This document shows positions 32,279 to 42,601 of a stretch of 64,000 bases of DNA, piece by piece (the stretch's first letter is position 1; each line of letters starts with the position of its first letter). The stretch is taken from NCBI RefSeq assembly GCF_014205275.1, contig NZ_JACHND010000001.1, positions 6,262,001-6,326,000 of the forward strand, written 5' to 3'. The notes below the pieces were generated by a model. That model made no database searches. It was given only the letters and a program-made list of their open reading frames with translations, and was not told the origin of the DNA. A program made the position numbers and the translations under genes. The DNA is from Sphaerisporangium siamense. GTDB lineage: Bacteria; Actinomycetota; Actinomycetes; Streptosporangiales; Streptosporangiaceae.

Positions 32279-33805
32279 TCACGATCCGCCGGTGACGGGA
32301 ATGCGGGCGGACAGCGTCGTCCCGGCCCCGGCCGGGCTGTGGAGGTCCAGCGTGCCGCCGAGCGCCTCGACGCGGTCCTTGAGCCCGATCAGCCCCGACC
32401 CCTCGCCCGGGTCGCTCCCGCCGACGCCGTCGTCGCGGATCGACAGCTCGGCCGCGCCGTCCGCCACCCGCAGCCGGACCTCGGCGACCGACGCGCGCGC
32501 GTGCTTGGCCACGTTGGTCAGCGCCTCGGACACGACGTAGTAGATCGCGACCTCGACCCGCTCCTGCAGGGGCGGCACGCCGCCGACGTCCAGCTCGACG
32601 GGGACGGCCGAGCGGCGCGCGAGAGTCCTGAGCGCGGGCTCGACGCCGCCCATGGACAGGATCGCCGGGTGCAGGCCCCGGGAGATCTCCCGCAGGTCGT
32701 CCACGACGTCGTTGATGCGCGTGACGGCGTGGTCCAGCCGCCGCCGCAGGTCACCGTGGCCGGGCGGGACGGCCAGCGCCGCGGTGCGCAGTTCCAGGGC
32801 GAGCGAGACCAGGTGCTGCTGGGTGCCGTCGTGCAGGTCGCGTTCGATGCGTCGGCGGGTGGCGTCGGTGGCGGCGACCACGCGGGCGCGCGAGGCTGCC
32901 AGCTCGGCGAGGCTCTCGGCGTTGGCGACGGCGGTGGCGACCAGCTCGGTGAACTCCAGCATGTGCTCCTCGGCGTCGCCGGGGTAGGGGTGGTCGGCGG
33001 ACGACCAGGCGATCACCGTGCCCCACAGGGCGCCGCGGACCACGACGGGGCATCCGATCGCGCCGGCGGCGCCACGGGCCCGGGCCCAGTCGACGAACCC
33101 GCCCCGCAGCTCGCCGATCATGGCCCGCGCGGGCCGTCCGGTGCGCCGCACGATGTCGGCCGCGCCGTTCTCGACGATCTCCCAGCGCGATCCGACGCGC
33201 GGCGCCGCCGCGTCGCCGTCGCGGCTCCACGAACCGACGACGCCCACCCGGGCGCCGGGTTCGTACCGGGTGATGGCGATGTGGTCGGCGTGGACCACAC
33301 GCCCGATCTCGCAGGCGACCGCCTGGAAGATCTCCTGGGCGGAGATGCCCTGCGCGACCAGCGTCGCGACCCGGCGCAGGGCGCTCTGCTCCTCGGCGAT
33401 GCGGCGGGCCCGCCGGGCGGCCAGGTCGGCCTCGGCCTGGCGTGCGCGCGCCTCGGCGGCCGAGGTGCGGGCCAGGCCGGTGATCGAGCTGGCCAGGATG
33501 CCGACGATGAGGAACATCGGCAGTTCGAGCAGGTCGGTCGGGTCGCCGGACCTGGAGAGGTAGAAGAACTGGAAGGCGGCGGTGCTGAGCAGCGCGGTGA
33601 CCAGCGCGAGCGCCAGGCCCCACACGGTGGAGACCAGCAGGACACCGAGCAGGTACACCATGCCGAGCGCGGTGACGGGGACGAAGCCCTTGATCAGATA
33701 GACCAGGCCCGACTCGACCGCCACGCAGACCGCGCTGACTCCCAGGCCGAGGATGAACGAGGGGCGCGGTGCGCGCAACAGGGACGCCAGAACGCCCTCG
33801 GGCAC
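32279..33805 (-). CDS. NarL-type sensor histidine kinase (DUF4118-GAF-HisKA_3)
   Basis: This is a 508-residue membrane kinase. Residues about 15-115 contain four hydrophobic spans (LGLGVSAVCVAVESGLVYLI to LIVGILASSITGLA), a DUF4118-like membrane module. A coiled linker leads to a GAF domain (about 150-290), then HisKA_3 with the phospho-acceptor in RRRIERDLHDGTQQHLVSLALE, and HATPase_c (VVSEALTNVAKHARAS; DDGVGGSDPGEGSGLIGLKDRVEALGG). It is divergent from the NarL-type response regulator at 33976 (170-base interval), the probable partner. Stimulus unknown. Confidence 0.93.
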   Translation of the reverse strand: MPEGVLASLLRAPRPSFILGLGVSAVCVAVESGLVYLIKGFVPVTALGMVYLLGVLLVSTVWGLALALVTALLSTAAFQFFYLSRSGDPTDLLELPMFLIVGILASSITGLARTSAAEARARQAEADLAARRARRIAEEQSALRRVATLVAQGISAQEIFQAVACEIGRVVHADHIAITRYEPGARVGVVGSWSRDGDAAAPRVGSRWEIVENGAADIVRRTGRPARAMIGELRGGFVDWARARGAAGAIGCPVVVRGALWGTVIAWSSADHPYPGDAEEHMLEFTELVATAVANAESLAELAASRARVVAATDATRRRIERDLHDGTQQHLVSLALELRTAALAVPPGHGDLRRRLDHAVTRINDVVDDLREISRGLHPAILSMGGVEPALRTLARRSAVPVELDVGGVPPLQERVEVAIYYVVSEALTNVAKHARASVAEVRLRVADGAAELSIRDDGVGGSDPGEGSGLIGLKDRVEALGGTLDLHSPAGAGTTLSARIPVTGGS

Positions 33806-33975
33806 GTCGCAAGTCTACGCGAGGCCGTCGGGCACGCCGCCGTGCGGCCTTTTCCATGCCTCTTGGTAGCCGATTCTTGCCCATTACCGGGGGTTCACCG
33901 GCTTTCCGCCCGTCATACGCTTGGCGAAGGTACGCATTCCAACCCGTCGACCGGGTCACTCTACGGCGTGAGTAA

Positions 33976-34635
33976 ATGGGCGGACAGGTGAAGCGGATAG
34001 CTCTCGCGGAGGACGACGTCCTGCTCCGCGAGGGCATGGCCACCCTGCTGGAGAGCGCGGGATACGACGTCGTCTGCCGCGCGGGCGACGCGGCCGAGCT
34101 GCTGGACTTCCTGCGCGGCGCCGAGCCTGAGATGATCGTCGTGGACATCCGCATGCCGCCCACCTGCACCACCGAGGGCCTGGACGCCGCCCGCGCGATC
34201 CGCGAGGACCACCCGAAGGCCGGCATCCTGGTGTTGTCGGCGCACGTCGAGGTCGACCAGGCCATGGAGCTGCTGGCCACGGGCCGGCGGATCGGCTACC
34301 TGCTCAAGCAGCGGGTGGCGAGCGTGGACGGGTTCATCGAGGCCATCGAGCGCGTCCGCGGCGGCGACTCGGTGGTGGACCCGGTGCTGGTGAGCGAGCT
34401 GTTCGCGGCCCGGCGCCGCGAGGACCCGCTGGCGCTGCTCAGCCCGCGCGAGCGCGAGGTGCTCGCCCTGATGGCCGAGGGCCGTTCGAACGCCGGGATC
34501 GCCCACCGGCTGTGGATCAGCGAGGGGACCGTCGAGAAGCACGTCCGCAGCATCATGGCCCGGCTGCGGCTGCCCGACACCGGGGACGACCACCGGCGCG
34601 TGCTGGCCGTGATCGCCTTCCTGGAGAGTCGCTGA
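33976..34635 (+). CDS. NarL/LuxR family response regulator
   Basis: The 219-residue product has a receiver domain (RIALAEDDVLLREGMATLL; phosphorylated Asp in VVDIRMPP; SAHVEVDQAMELL; conserved Lys in YLLKQRV) and a C-terminal LuxR HTH (LLSPREREVLALMAEGRSNAGIAHRLWISEGTVEKHVRSIM). The double-Asp AEDD acidic pocket is intact. ATG 33976 or GTG 33988 may be used. It should be phosphorylated by the divergent kinase at 32279-33805. Targets unknown. A receiver-only protein is encoded convergently 28 bases downstream. Confidence 0.93.
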   Translation: MGGQVKRIALAEDDVLLREGMATLLESAGYDVVCRAGDAAELLDFLRGAEPEMIVVDIRMPPTCTTEGLDAARAIREDHPKAGILVLSAHVEVDQAMELLATGRRIGYLLKQRVASVDGFIEAIERVRGGDSVVDPVLVSELFAARRREDPLALLSPREREVLALMAEGRSNAGIAHRLWISEGTVEKHVRSIMARLRLPDTGDDHRRVLAVIAFLESR

Positions 34636-34663
34636 GCGACGCGCTCTCACCCGGGACCGTTCC

Positions 34664-35047
34664 TTACGCGTGCCGGTGCCGCGCGTGCCCGCCGAGGATG
34701 GCGCGGATCACGTTGCCCGAGAGGCGGGACTTGGACAGGAACGCGACGGCCGGGCACGTGGCGATCATGTCGGAGAAGTCGTGCTCGGCGTAGGTCGAGA
34801 TCAGGATCACGATGGGACGCCCGCCGGGCCGGGCGTCGACGAGGCGCCGGGCGAGCTCGAACCCGGGCTCACCGCCCAGGTTGATGTCGACGAGCGTCAC
34901 GTCGGGACGCAGCTCGTCGAACCGCCGAAGTGCCTCGTCGATCGTCGACGCCACGCCCACCACGGTGATCTGTTCGTGTTCGAGGAGTTCGCGAGCCGCG
35001 GCGAGGAACCCCGGGTTGTCGTCGACGATCAAGCACCGGACTGCCAC
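34664..35047 (-). CDS. Stand-alone receiver-domain protein
   Basis: The 127-residue protein is a complete CheY-like receiver: acidic pocket LIVDDNPGFL, phosphorylation Asp in VTLVDINLGGEPGFEL, and the conserved Thr/Ser and Lys (LISTYAEHDFSD; FLSKSRLSG). It has no output domain, so it acts by protein interaction, as a phosphate sink or as a truncated regulator. It lies convergent with the NarL-type regulator and divergent from the shortened kinase at 35309, which may be its partner. Confidence 0.88.
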   Translation of the reverse strand: MAVRCLIVDDNPGFLAAARELLEHEQITVVGVASTIDEALRRFDELRPDVTLVDINLGGEPGFELARRLVDARPGGRPIVILISTYAEHDFSDMIATCPAVAFLSKSRLSGNVIRAILGGHARHRHA

Positions 35048-35212
35048 CCTTCAAGGATTCCAGCAGCCTCCCGGCCGGGCATTGCGGCCAGCCCCCATCT
35101 CACGGGTCCCGCTGGCATGGAAGCCCGAGTGGGTGCTGCCCGCGATGACAGCCGCATACCGGACAAGGCACCCTAGAGATAACCAAGGGCGTCTATATCA
35201 ACACAAAACTGC

Positions 35213-35238
35213 GTATACCGTAGATGTATACCGTAGAC
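35213..35238 (+). repeat. Two 13-base direct repeats in the divergent interval
   Basis: GTATACCGTAGAT is followed directly by GTATACCGTAGAC. The interval 35048-35308 lies between the receiver gene and the kinase gene. It is AT-richer than its surroundings, so this may be a regulator-binding site. Confidence 0.45.
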
Positions 35239-35308
35239 GGGAGAAGGCATACAGCCTGCCACGGAGACGCCAGGACCGCAGCAGCTTCAGGGGGATCACG
35301 GTACGGCC

Positions 35309-36073
35309 ATGACGGAGCACCACGGATGTGAGCACGCCGGCGGCGTCGCCGACCGGCCGCGCGAGGATGCCGTGGACCTGCCGGCGTACCGGCGGGAGCC
35401 GCTGCTGCACCAGCAGCGGCGGTTCATCGCCGACGCCTCGCACGAGCTGTGCACCCCCGTGGCGGGCCTGCGGGCCCAGCTCGAAGAGGCGCAGATGCAC
35501 CCCGAGCAGACCGACCTGCCGACCCTGCTCGCCAGCGCCCTGCGGGACGTGGACCGGCTGCAGGCCATCGTCACCGACCTGCTCCTGCTCGCCCGCCTGA
35601 AGGGCCAGGTCTCCGAGCGGGAGACGGTGGACCTCGCCGAGCTGGCCGGCTGGCAGCTCTCCGCCCGCGCCGACGGCGACGCCGCGCGGCTGCGCGCCGA
35701 GCCCGGGGTGCTCGTCTCCTGCGTCCCGCACCAGGTCGCCCGGCTGATCAACGTCCTGCTCGACAACGCCCACCGGCACACCAGCGGCACGGTGTGGGTC
35801 GAGGTGCGCCGCAACGGCCGGTGGGCCGAGCTGACCGTGAGCGACGACGGCGCCGGGATCACCGACGCCGACCGCGAGCGGGTCTTCGAGCCCTTCGCCC
35901 GGCTCGACACCGCCCGCAGCCGCGACCGGGGCGGCACGGGCCTCGGCCTGGCCATCGCCCGCGACATCGCCCACGCCCACCAGGGCACCCTCGACGTCGA
36001 GGACGCCCCCGCGGGCGGCGCCCGCTTCGTCCTGCGGCTCCCTCTCTGGGAGGACGCTCAGCCGCCCGCGTGA
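35309..36073 (+). CDS. Histidine kinase core lacking sensor, membrane and HAMP parts
   Basis: This 254-residue protein consists of HisKA plus HATPase_c only. The phospho-acceptor is His45 in RRFIADASHELCTPVAGLRAQ, where the usual Arg after HEL is Cys. N box LINVLLDNAHRH, G1 SDDGAGITDADR and G2 RDRGGTGLGLAIARD are intact. It starts directly at LHQQRRF, the sequence that normally follows HAMP, with only 33 residues before it, so a transmembrane sensor is absent. It may be a soluble kinase or a truncated relic. Its 3' end overlaps the RamB-like gene by 16 bases (convergent). The nearby receiver-only protein could be its partner. Confidence 0.85.
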   Translation: MTEHHGCEHAGGVADRPREDAVDLPAYRREPLLHQQRRFIADASHELCTPVAGLRAQLEEAQMHPEQTDLPTLLASALRDVDRLQAIVTDLLLLARLKGQVSERETVDLAELAGWQLSARADGDAARLRAEPGVLVSCVPHQVARLINVLLDNAHRHTSGTVWVEVRRNGRWAELTVSDDGAGITDADRERVFEPFARLDTARSRDRGGTGLGLAIARDIAHAHQGTLDVEDAPAGGARFVLRLPLWEDAQPPA

Positions 36074-37533
36074 CGTTCGAGGAAGGCGTAGACGTCGGCC
36101 TCGTCCACGCCGGGGAACGAGCCGGGGGGCAGGGCGGCCAGCACGTGCGAGTTCGCGCGGGCCGACGGCCAGGCGTACCCCTCCCAGCGCTGGGTCAGCT
36201 CGGCGGGCGGGCGGCGGCAGCACTCCCCTGACGGGCAGTTCGAGCGGGTCCTGGTCGTGGTCTCCCGCCCGCGGAACCAGCGCGACTCGCGGTACGGCAC
36301 GCCGAGCGTGATCGCGAAGTCCCGCTCCCCCTCGCGCGAGGGGTCGACGTGGGCGACGCAGAAGTAGGTGCCGGTGGGCGAGTCGGAGTACTGGTAGAAG
36401 ATCGAGAACCGGTCGGGGGTGGCGAACACCTGGCGGCCCGCCCAGCGCAGGCACATCCGCTGCCCCTCGATCGCGCCCTGGGCGTCGGCGGGGAACACGA
36501 TGCCGTCGTTCTCGTAGGCCTTGTAGATGATCCCCTGGGCGTCGTTGCGCACGAAGTGGCAGGTCAGCTCCAGGTGGTGGGTGGCCAGGTTGGTGAAGCG
36601 GTGGGCGGCCATCTCGTAGGAGACCGCGAACACGTCGCGCAGGTCCTCCACCGACAGGGCGCGGTCCTGCTTGGCCTCGCGCAGGAACGTCACGGCGGCC
36701 GCCTCGGGGACCAGCACGGCGGCGGCGAAGTAGTTGGCCTCGGTGCGCTGGCGCAGGAAGTCGGCGAAGTCGCGCGGCTTGTGGTGGCCGAGCGCCAGGT
36801 GGCCGATGGTCTGGAGCAGGATCGTGCGCGGGGAGTGCATGCCGAGCTGCTCGTGCTTGACGTAGATGCGCCGGTTGCGCAGGTCGGTGATCGACCGGAC
36901 CGTCCTCGGCAGGTCCTGGACGGTCTGCACGGTGTAGCCGAAGTGGGTGACCAGGGCCTGGACGGTGCCGGCCGACAGCGCGCCGGCGCGGTACCCGACG
37001 GCGGCCAGGGCCTCGGCGGCGGCCTTCTCGATCTCGGGGAAGTAGTTGTCCTGCTCGCGCTGCTTGCGGCGCAGCTCGGCGTTGGCGGCCCTGGCCTCCT
37101 CGGGCGTGGCGGTGCCCTTGGCCTCCCGGGCGCGCAGCTCCTCGTACAGCCCGAGGATGTGCTCCAGCACGTCGTTCGGGACCCGCGCGGACACCTTCAG
37201 CCGGGGCAGGCCGATCGAGGCGTAGATGGGGTCGCGCTGGGCCTCCTCCAGGGCGATCTCCAGCTGGGCCCTGCGATTCGGGGCCTGGCGCCGCAGCAGC
37301 TCCTCGACGGGCACGGCCAGGGCCACGGCCAGCGCCTTCAGCAGGGAGAGCTTGGGCTCGCGCTTGCCGTTCTCCAGCAGTGAGAGCTGGCTCGGGGCGC
37401 GGCCGACCCGCTCGCCGAGCTCCGACAAGGTGAGCCCGCGCTGCTTGCGCAGGTGCCTCAAACGCTGGCCGAACGCGAGGAGGTCGAGCTCCTGCGTCAA
37501 AGACAGCGGTTCTTCTCCCACCAAAGAGGCCAT
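36058..37533 (-). CDS. ramB: XRE regulator with IrrE-like and ScfR domains (RamB-like)
   Basis: This 491-residue regulator has an N-terminal XRE HTH (FGQRLRHLRKQRGLTLSELGERVGRAPSQLSLLENGKREP), a coiled segment, an IrrE/ImmA peptidase-like domain where the zinc motif appears as QTIGHLALGHHKPRD, and a C-terminal short-chain-fatty-acid-type regulator domain (CHFVRNDAQGIIYKAYENDG; CPSGECCRR). This order matches corynebacterial RamB, which represses acetate and glyoxylate genes, and Rv0465c next to icl1. It is divergent from the isocitrate lyase gene 367 bases away, the expected context. The motif HLALGHH lacks the full HEXXH, so proteolysis is doubtful. Confidence 0.88.
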   Translation of the reverse strand: MASLVGEEPLSLTQELDLLAFGQRLRHLRKQRGLTLSELGERVGRAPSQLSLLENGKREPKLSLLKALAVALAVPVEELLRRQAPNRRAQLEIALEEAQRDPIYASIGLPRLKVSARVPNDVLEHILGLYEELRAREAKGTATPEEARAANAELRRKQREQDNYFPEIEKAAAEALAAVGYRAGALSAGTVQALVTHFGYTVQTVQDLPRTVRSITDLRNRRIYVKHEQLGMHSPRTILLQTIGHLALGHHKPRDFADFLRQRTEANYFAAAVLVPEAAAVTFLREAKQDRALSVEDLRDVFAVSYEMAAHRFTNLATHHLELTCHFVRNDAQGIIYKAYENDGIVFPADAQGAIEGQRMCLRWAGRQVFATPDRFSIFYQYSDSPTGTYFCVAHVDPSREGERDFAITLGVPYRESRWFRGRETTTRTRSNCPSGECCRRPPAELTQRWEGYAWPSARANSHVLAALPPGSFPGVDEADVYAFLERHAGG

Positions 37534-37751
37534 AGCACGATCCTAGGCGTAATTTCCACAGATCTTCCACCTGCCGCGCGGGGGCGGGCCCGGGAGGCCG
37601 TCCCGGGAGTGCTCCGCACTCGGTCATGTAGATCTTGACACTCCGACGAAGAGCCCAAACCAACCGAAACCACCCTGCATATCGGGACAAACAGGGATAT
37701 AACCGGCATGCCGGTCGAGATGTGGATCCTGAGATTGGTCTAGTCCATAGC

Positions 37752-37766
37752 GAAAAGTTTGCGTTT
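37752..37766. promoter_or_regulatory. Possible RamB-type site in the ramB-aceA interval
   Basis: GAAAAGTTTGCGTTTC (37752-37767) contains AAAGTTTGC and an imperfect inverted GAAA/TTTC frame. I recall the corynebacterial RamB motif as AAACTTTGCAAA-like, to which this is only partly similar. The 367-base interval 37534-37900 is otherwise noncoding and unusually AT-rich near 37740-37860. Confidence 0.25.
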
Positions 37767-37900
37767 CTTGCCATGGGAATACCGTCCAGTATTCGCGTAT
37801 GGCGAAAGTTCTGGCCATTTTCTCTCGATCACTATTGAGCCGGATCGCCCAACCGTCGCAGACTCGAACCAAGCGCCCAGAGGACGCAAAGGGAGACGAA

Positions 37901-39190
<1,290 letters not shown>

Positions 39191-39216
39191 TCCCGCCCCC
39201 GCGGCGCCCATGAACC

Positions 39217-39275
39217 CGCGGGCCCGTCCGGTAAAGATCCGCTTTGGGCGGCGGCCCCCTCCGGACGGGCCCGCG
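39217..39275. terminator. Long-loop hairpin after aceA
   Basis: CGCGGGCCCGTCCGG pairs perfectly with 39261-39275, a 15-base stem around a 29-base loop that itself can form AAAG-ATCCG-CTTT. It begins 27 bases after the aceA stop and is the likely terminator. Confidence 0.65.
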
Positions 39276-39376
39276 CGGCACGCGCGGGCCCCATGGCACC
39301 ACGACTCATGTACGGCCGGATACGGACAGCGCCGGGCCATCGGCGGGCGTCGGTCGCCCGTCTAGACTGGGCATCG

Positions 39377-40648
39377 ATGGATGAACAGTCGGAAAACCGG
39401 CAAGTCCAGTACCGCTCACCCGTCGCCTCTGCCGCCGGCGCGCACCACCCCCCGGCCGAGGACCCGCGACCACCCGGCGACGGGGCGACGCTCGGCGTCG
39501 AAGAGGAGTTCCTGCTCGTCGACCCCTGCGACGGCGTCCCCACCCTCGCCAACGCCCGCGTCCTGGCCGACCTCGCCGAACCCGTCGACCCGGCCGGCGA
39601 ACGGCGGGCCGGGGCGTCCGGCGCCGGGAACGCCGACGTCGAATCCGCCGGGCACACGGAGGACGCCGAGTACAAGGCCGAGCTGCTGGCCTCCATGATG
39701 GAATCCATCTCCCCCGTCTGCACGAGCCTCCACCAGCTCCGCGCCCGCCTGATCTCCGGCAGGCGCCGCCTGGCGGACGCCGCGACCCGGGCGGGCGTGC
39801 GCGCGGTCGCCACCGGCACCCCCGTCGTCCCGGGCCGTGCCCCGCGCGAGGTGTCGGCCAAGAGCCGGTACCGCGAGATGCGCGAGCTGTACGGCCTGCT
39901 GGTCACCCAGCAGGAGACGTGCGGCTGCCACGTCCACGTGGGAGTGGCCGACCGGGAGACGGCCGTCGCGGTGGCCAACCGGATCAGGCCGTGGCTGCCC
40001 ACCCTGCTGGCGCTGTCGGTCAACTCGCCGTTCTGCGAGGGCGTGGACACCGGGTACGCGAGCTGGCGCACCGTCGCCCTGTCCCGCTGGCCCGCCACCG
40101 ACATCCCGCCCCGGTTCTCCTCGGCCGCGCACTACGACCGCGTCACGGCCATGCTGCACGCCGGCGGCGCCCTGGTCGCCGCCGCCCACCCGTACTGGCT
40201 CGTCCGGCCGTCGGGCCGCTTCCCCACCGTGGAGATCCGCGCCGCCGACGTGGCCGCCACCGTGGACGAGGCCGTCCTGCAGGCGGCGCTCAGCCGGGCC
40301 CTGGTCCGCACCGCGCTCGCCGACCCCGAGGACCCTCCGGTGCCGGACGAGGACCAGATCCTCAAGGCCGCCCTGTGGGCCGCGGCCCGCTACGGCCTGG
40401 CCGGTGGCGGCGTCCACCCCAGGACCGGGAAGCGGGTGCCCGCCATGGCCCTGCTGGAGGAGATGCTGGCCTGGATCGGCCCCGCCCTGCGCGACCTCGG
40501 CGACGAGGAGGAGACCGTCAGGCTCCTGGCGGACCTGACCCGCACCGGGACCGGCGCCGACCGGCAGCGCGCCCTGGCCGCGCCGGGCCTGGACCAGGCG
40601 GCCCTTCAGGTGATCGACGCCTTCGATCTCGCCAAGACCACCCCCTGA
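39377..40648 (+). CDS. YbdK-type carboxylate-amine ligase (GCS2 family)
   Basis: This 423-residue ATP-dependent carboxylate-amine ligase is related to glutamate-cysteine ligase 2. It has TLGVEEEFLLVD, EAEYKAELLASMMESISPVC-type residues, CGCHVHVGVADRETAVAVANRIRPWLPTLLALSVNSPF, and the C-terminal VEIRAADVAATVDEAV. It could make a gamma-glutamyl bond with an unspecified amine. Actinomycetes use mycothiol, and such homologues are not generally thiol synthases. ATG 39377 follows TAGACT at about ten bases, suggesting a leaderless transcript. The N-terminal 50 residues are low complexity. Confidence 0.9.
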   Translation: MDEQSENRQVQYRSPVASAAGAHHPPAEDPRPPGDGATLGVEEEFLLVDPCDGVPTLANARVLADLAEPVDPAGERRAGASGAGNADVESAGHTEDAEYKAELLASMMESISPVCTSLHQLRARLISGRRRLADAATRAGVRAVATGTPVVPGRAPREVSAKSRYREMRELYGLLVTQQETCGCHVHVGVADRETAVAVANRIRPWLPTLLALSVNSPFCEGVDTGYASWRTVALSRWPATDIPPRFSSAAHYDRVTAMLHAGGALVAAAHPYWLVRPSGRFPTVEIRAADVAATVDEAVLQAALSRALVRTALADPEDPPVPDEDQILKAALWAAARYGLAGGGVHPRTGKRVPAMALLEEMLAWIGPALRDLGDEEETVRLLADLTRTGTGADRQRALAAPGLDQAALQVIDAFDLAKTTP

Positions 40649-41071
40649 CGACCCTCCGACTCGACGGAGCGCGGGCGGGCTCGGGGAGATCCTTGTACAC
40701 GCGGGGCGCGGGCAGCGTACCCAGGAAGGTATGCACGCCGCACCGCGACGGGCGCGCCTTGGCCGACGGGGACCCGGCAAGGCCATGAACCACCGGCAGC
40801 CCGAACAGCACCGGCCCGAACACCGCGCCCTCCCCCGCGTCTCACACCGACTCCGCTGTGTCCCACACCGGCTCCTCTCCCGGCTCTCACACCAGGTCCC
40901 ACACCGCGTCCGCCCTTTCTCACACCGGTTCCTCTCCCGGCTCCCACAGCGGGTCCTCGGCCGGTTTCTCGCCGCGTCCCGGGTCCCCCTAAGTCGTCAA
41001 ATCGTGGGCGGATGCCATACCGCCCAGTGGCACGGCCGTTCGCCGGGCGGCCGGGCGGACAGGAGCGTGCG
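40649..41071. repeat. 423-base gene-free region with degenerate short repeats
   Basis: Between 40840 and 40980 the plus strand repeats TCCCACACCGG, TCTCACACCGG and CTCTCCCGGCTC in irregular order, several times each. Frames across it are open but low complexity (Arg/His/Leu-rich) and lack a ribosome site, so I do not call a gene. The AGGAG just before 41072 belongs to the antiporter. Confidence 0.55.
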
Positions 41072-42553
41072 ATGAGCAGGCCCGCCACCGAGGACTCCAA
41101 GGCCATCGGGCCGGGCGAGGCCGGCGAGGCTCGGCCGCGACACCAGACCGCCGTCTGGGGCGGGCCGCGGCTCCGGGCGGCCGTCCCCACCTATCTGCTC
41201 GTCGTCGCCGTGCCCGCCCTGATCGCGGTCGCGCTGCTGCTCACGGCCGGCGAGTCGTCCCAAGCCCGGACGGCGGGTGGGGCCATGGCCGGCGACCACG
41301 GGGTTCAGCTGTTCATCTCGGTCGCCCTGGTGATCCTCGCCGCCGAGCTGTTCGGCCGGGTCGCCGTGCGGCTGGGGCAGCCCATGGTCGTCGGGGAAAT
41401 CTTCGCGGGCATCTGCCTGGGCCCGTCGGTGCTCGGCGGGTTGGCTCCCGGGATGGTCTCGTGGCTGTTCCCGGCCGAGTTGCGGCCCGTTCTTCAGGGC
41501 CTCGCCGACCTGGGGCTGGTCGCGCTGATGTTCTGCGTGGGCCAGGAGACCCGCCACGCCCCCCTCAAGGGCCAGAAGCGGACCGCCATGGCCGTCGCGC
41601 ACGCGGGCATCGCGGGCCCGTTCCTGGGCGGTGTGCTGCTGGCGACGTTCCTGTACCGCGACTGGGCGGGGCCGCAGGCCAATCCGGTGATCTTCGCGAT
41701 GTTCCTCGGCTCGGCGCTGTCCATCACGGCCTTCCCCGTGCTGGCCCGCATCCTCGTCGAGCGGGACATGCTGCGCACCATGGCCGGCAGGATGAGCATG
41801 CTGTGCGCCGCGATCGCCGACGTGGTCGCCTGGTGCCTGATCGCCGCCATGACAGCGGTCGCGGGCCGCGACACCCCCACCCACGCCGTGATCACCGTGG
41901 TGCTCGTGGTCGTCTACGGCGCCGCCATGGCGACGCTCGGACGCCGCCTGCTGGCGCGGCTGTTCGCGGCGCTGGAGGGCCGGGGCGACGAGCTGCGGCT
42001 GCTGGTGCTGCTGGCCGGGCTCCTGCTGTCCGCGGCGGCGACGTCGGCGATCGGCATCCACGCGATCTTCGGCGCGTTCCTGTACGGCCTCTGCTGCCCC
42101 ACCGGGGCCCTCAGCAAGCTGACCGAGCAGATCAACGTCGTCTCGGCCACGCTGCTGCTGCCGTTCTTCTTCGTCGGCACCGGCCTGCGGACCGACCTCT
42201 GGCGCAGCGGCTTCGACCTCGCCCTCGCGGGCGTGACCGCGCTCATCGTCGTGGTCGCGATGGCGGGCAAGGTGGCCGGCCCCGTCCTGATGGCCCGCGC
42301 CTCAGGGCTGGAACGGCATGACGCGATCACCGTCGGCGTGCTGCTCAACACGCGCGGCCTCACCGAGCTGGTGGTGCTCAACCTCGGGCTCGCGCTCGGC
42401 CTGCTCAGCGACCGGCTGTTCGTCGCCCTGGTGCTCATGGCCCTGATCACCACCGCGATGACGGCCCCCCTGCTCGACCTGCTGAAGCGGAGCCTGCCGG
42501 TGACCGGTCCGGCCGGGAAATCCGGTCGACAGGCGAGCGCGCGGCGCATTTGA
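41072..42553 (+). CDS. Cation/proton antiporter (CPA2-type)
   Basis: This 493-residue membrane protein has about twelve hydrophobic helices and the Na+/H+ exchanger domain: QPMVVGEIFAGICLGPSVLGG, LADLGLVALMFCVGQETR, ALSITAFPVLARIL and LNTRGLTELVVLNLG are the diagnostic segments. The paired Asp-containing helix appears as CAAIADVVAWCLIAAMT. It exchanges Na+ or K+ for H+. ATG 41072 follows AGGAG. A C-terminal regulatory TrkA domain is absent. The next gene (APH family) starts 49 bases on in the same direction and may share its transcript. Confidence 0.92.
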   Translation: MSRPATEDSKAIGPGEAGEARPRHQTAVWGGPRLRAAVPTYLLVVAVPALIAVALLLTAGESSQARTAGGAMAGDHGVQLFISVALVILAAELFGRVAVRLGQPMVVGEIFAGICLGPSVLGGLAPGMVSWLFPAELRPVLQGLADLGLVALMFCVGQETRHAPLKGQKRTAMAVAHAGIAGPFLGGVLLATFLYRDWAGPQANPVIFAMFLGSALSITAFPVLARILVERDMLRTMAGRMSMLCAAIADVVAWCLIAAMTAVAGRDTPTHAVITVVLVVVYGAAMATLGRRLLARLFAALEGRGDELRLLVLLAGLLLSAAATSAIGIHAIFGAFLYGLCCPTGALSKLTEQINVVSATLLLPFFFVGTGLRTDLWRSGFDLALAGVTALIVVVAMAGKVAGPVLMARASGLERHDAITVGVLLNTRGLTELVVLNLGLALGLLSDRLFVALVLMALITTAMTAPLLDLLKRSLPVTGPAGKSGRQASARRI

Positions 42554-42601
42554 TGGTGGCCACCGTCCGCCGTCCGGAGCGGGCCGGCCACAGGAGCCTC
42601 C

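Noticed and set aside
40731-41075. Open frame of 114 codons in the repeat region
   Set aside because: His/Arg/Leu-rich low complexity, no ribosome site, and it follows the direct repeats rather than protein-like codon usage.
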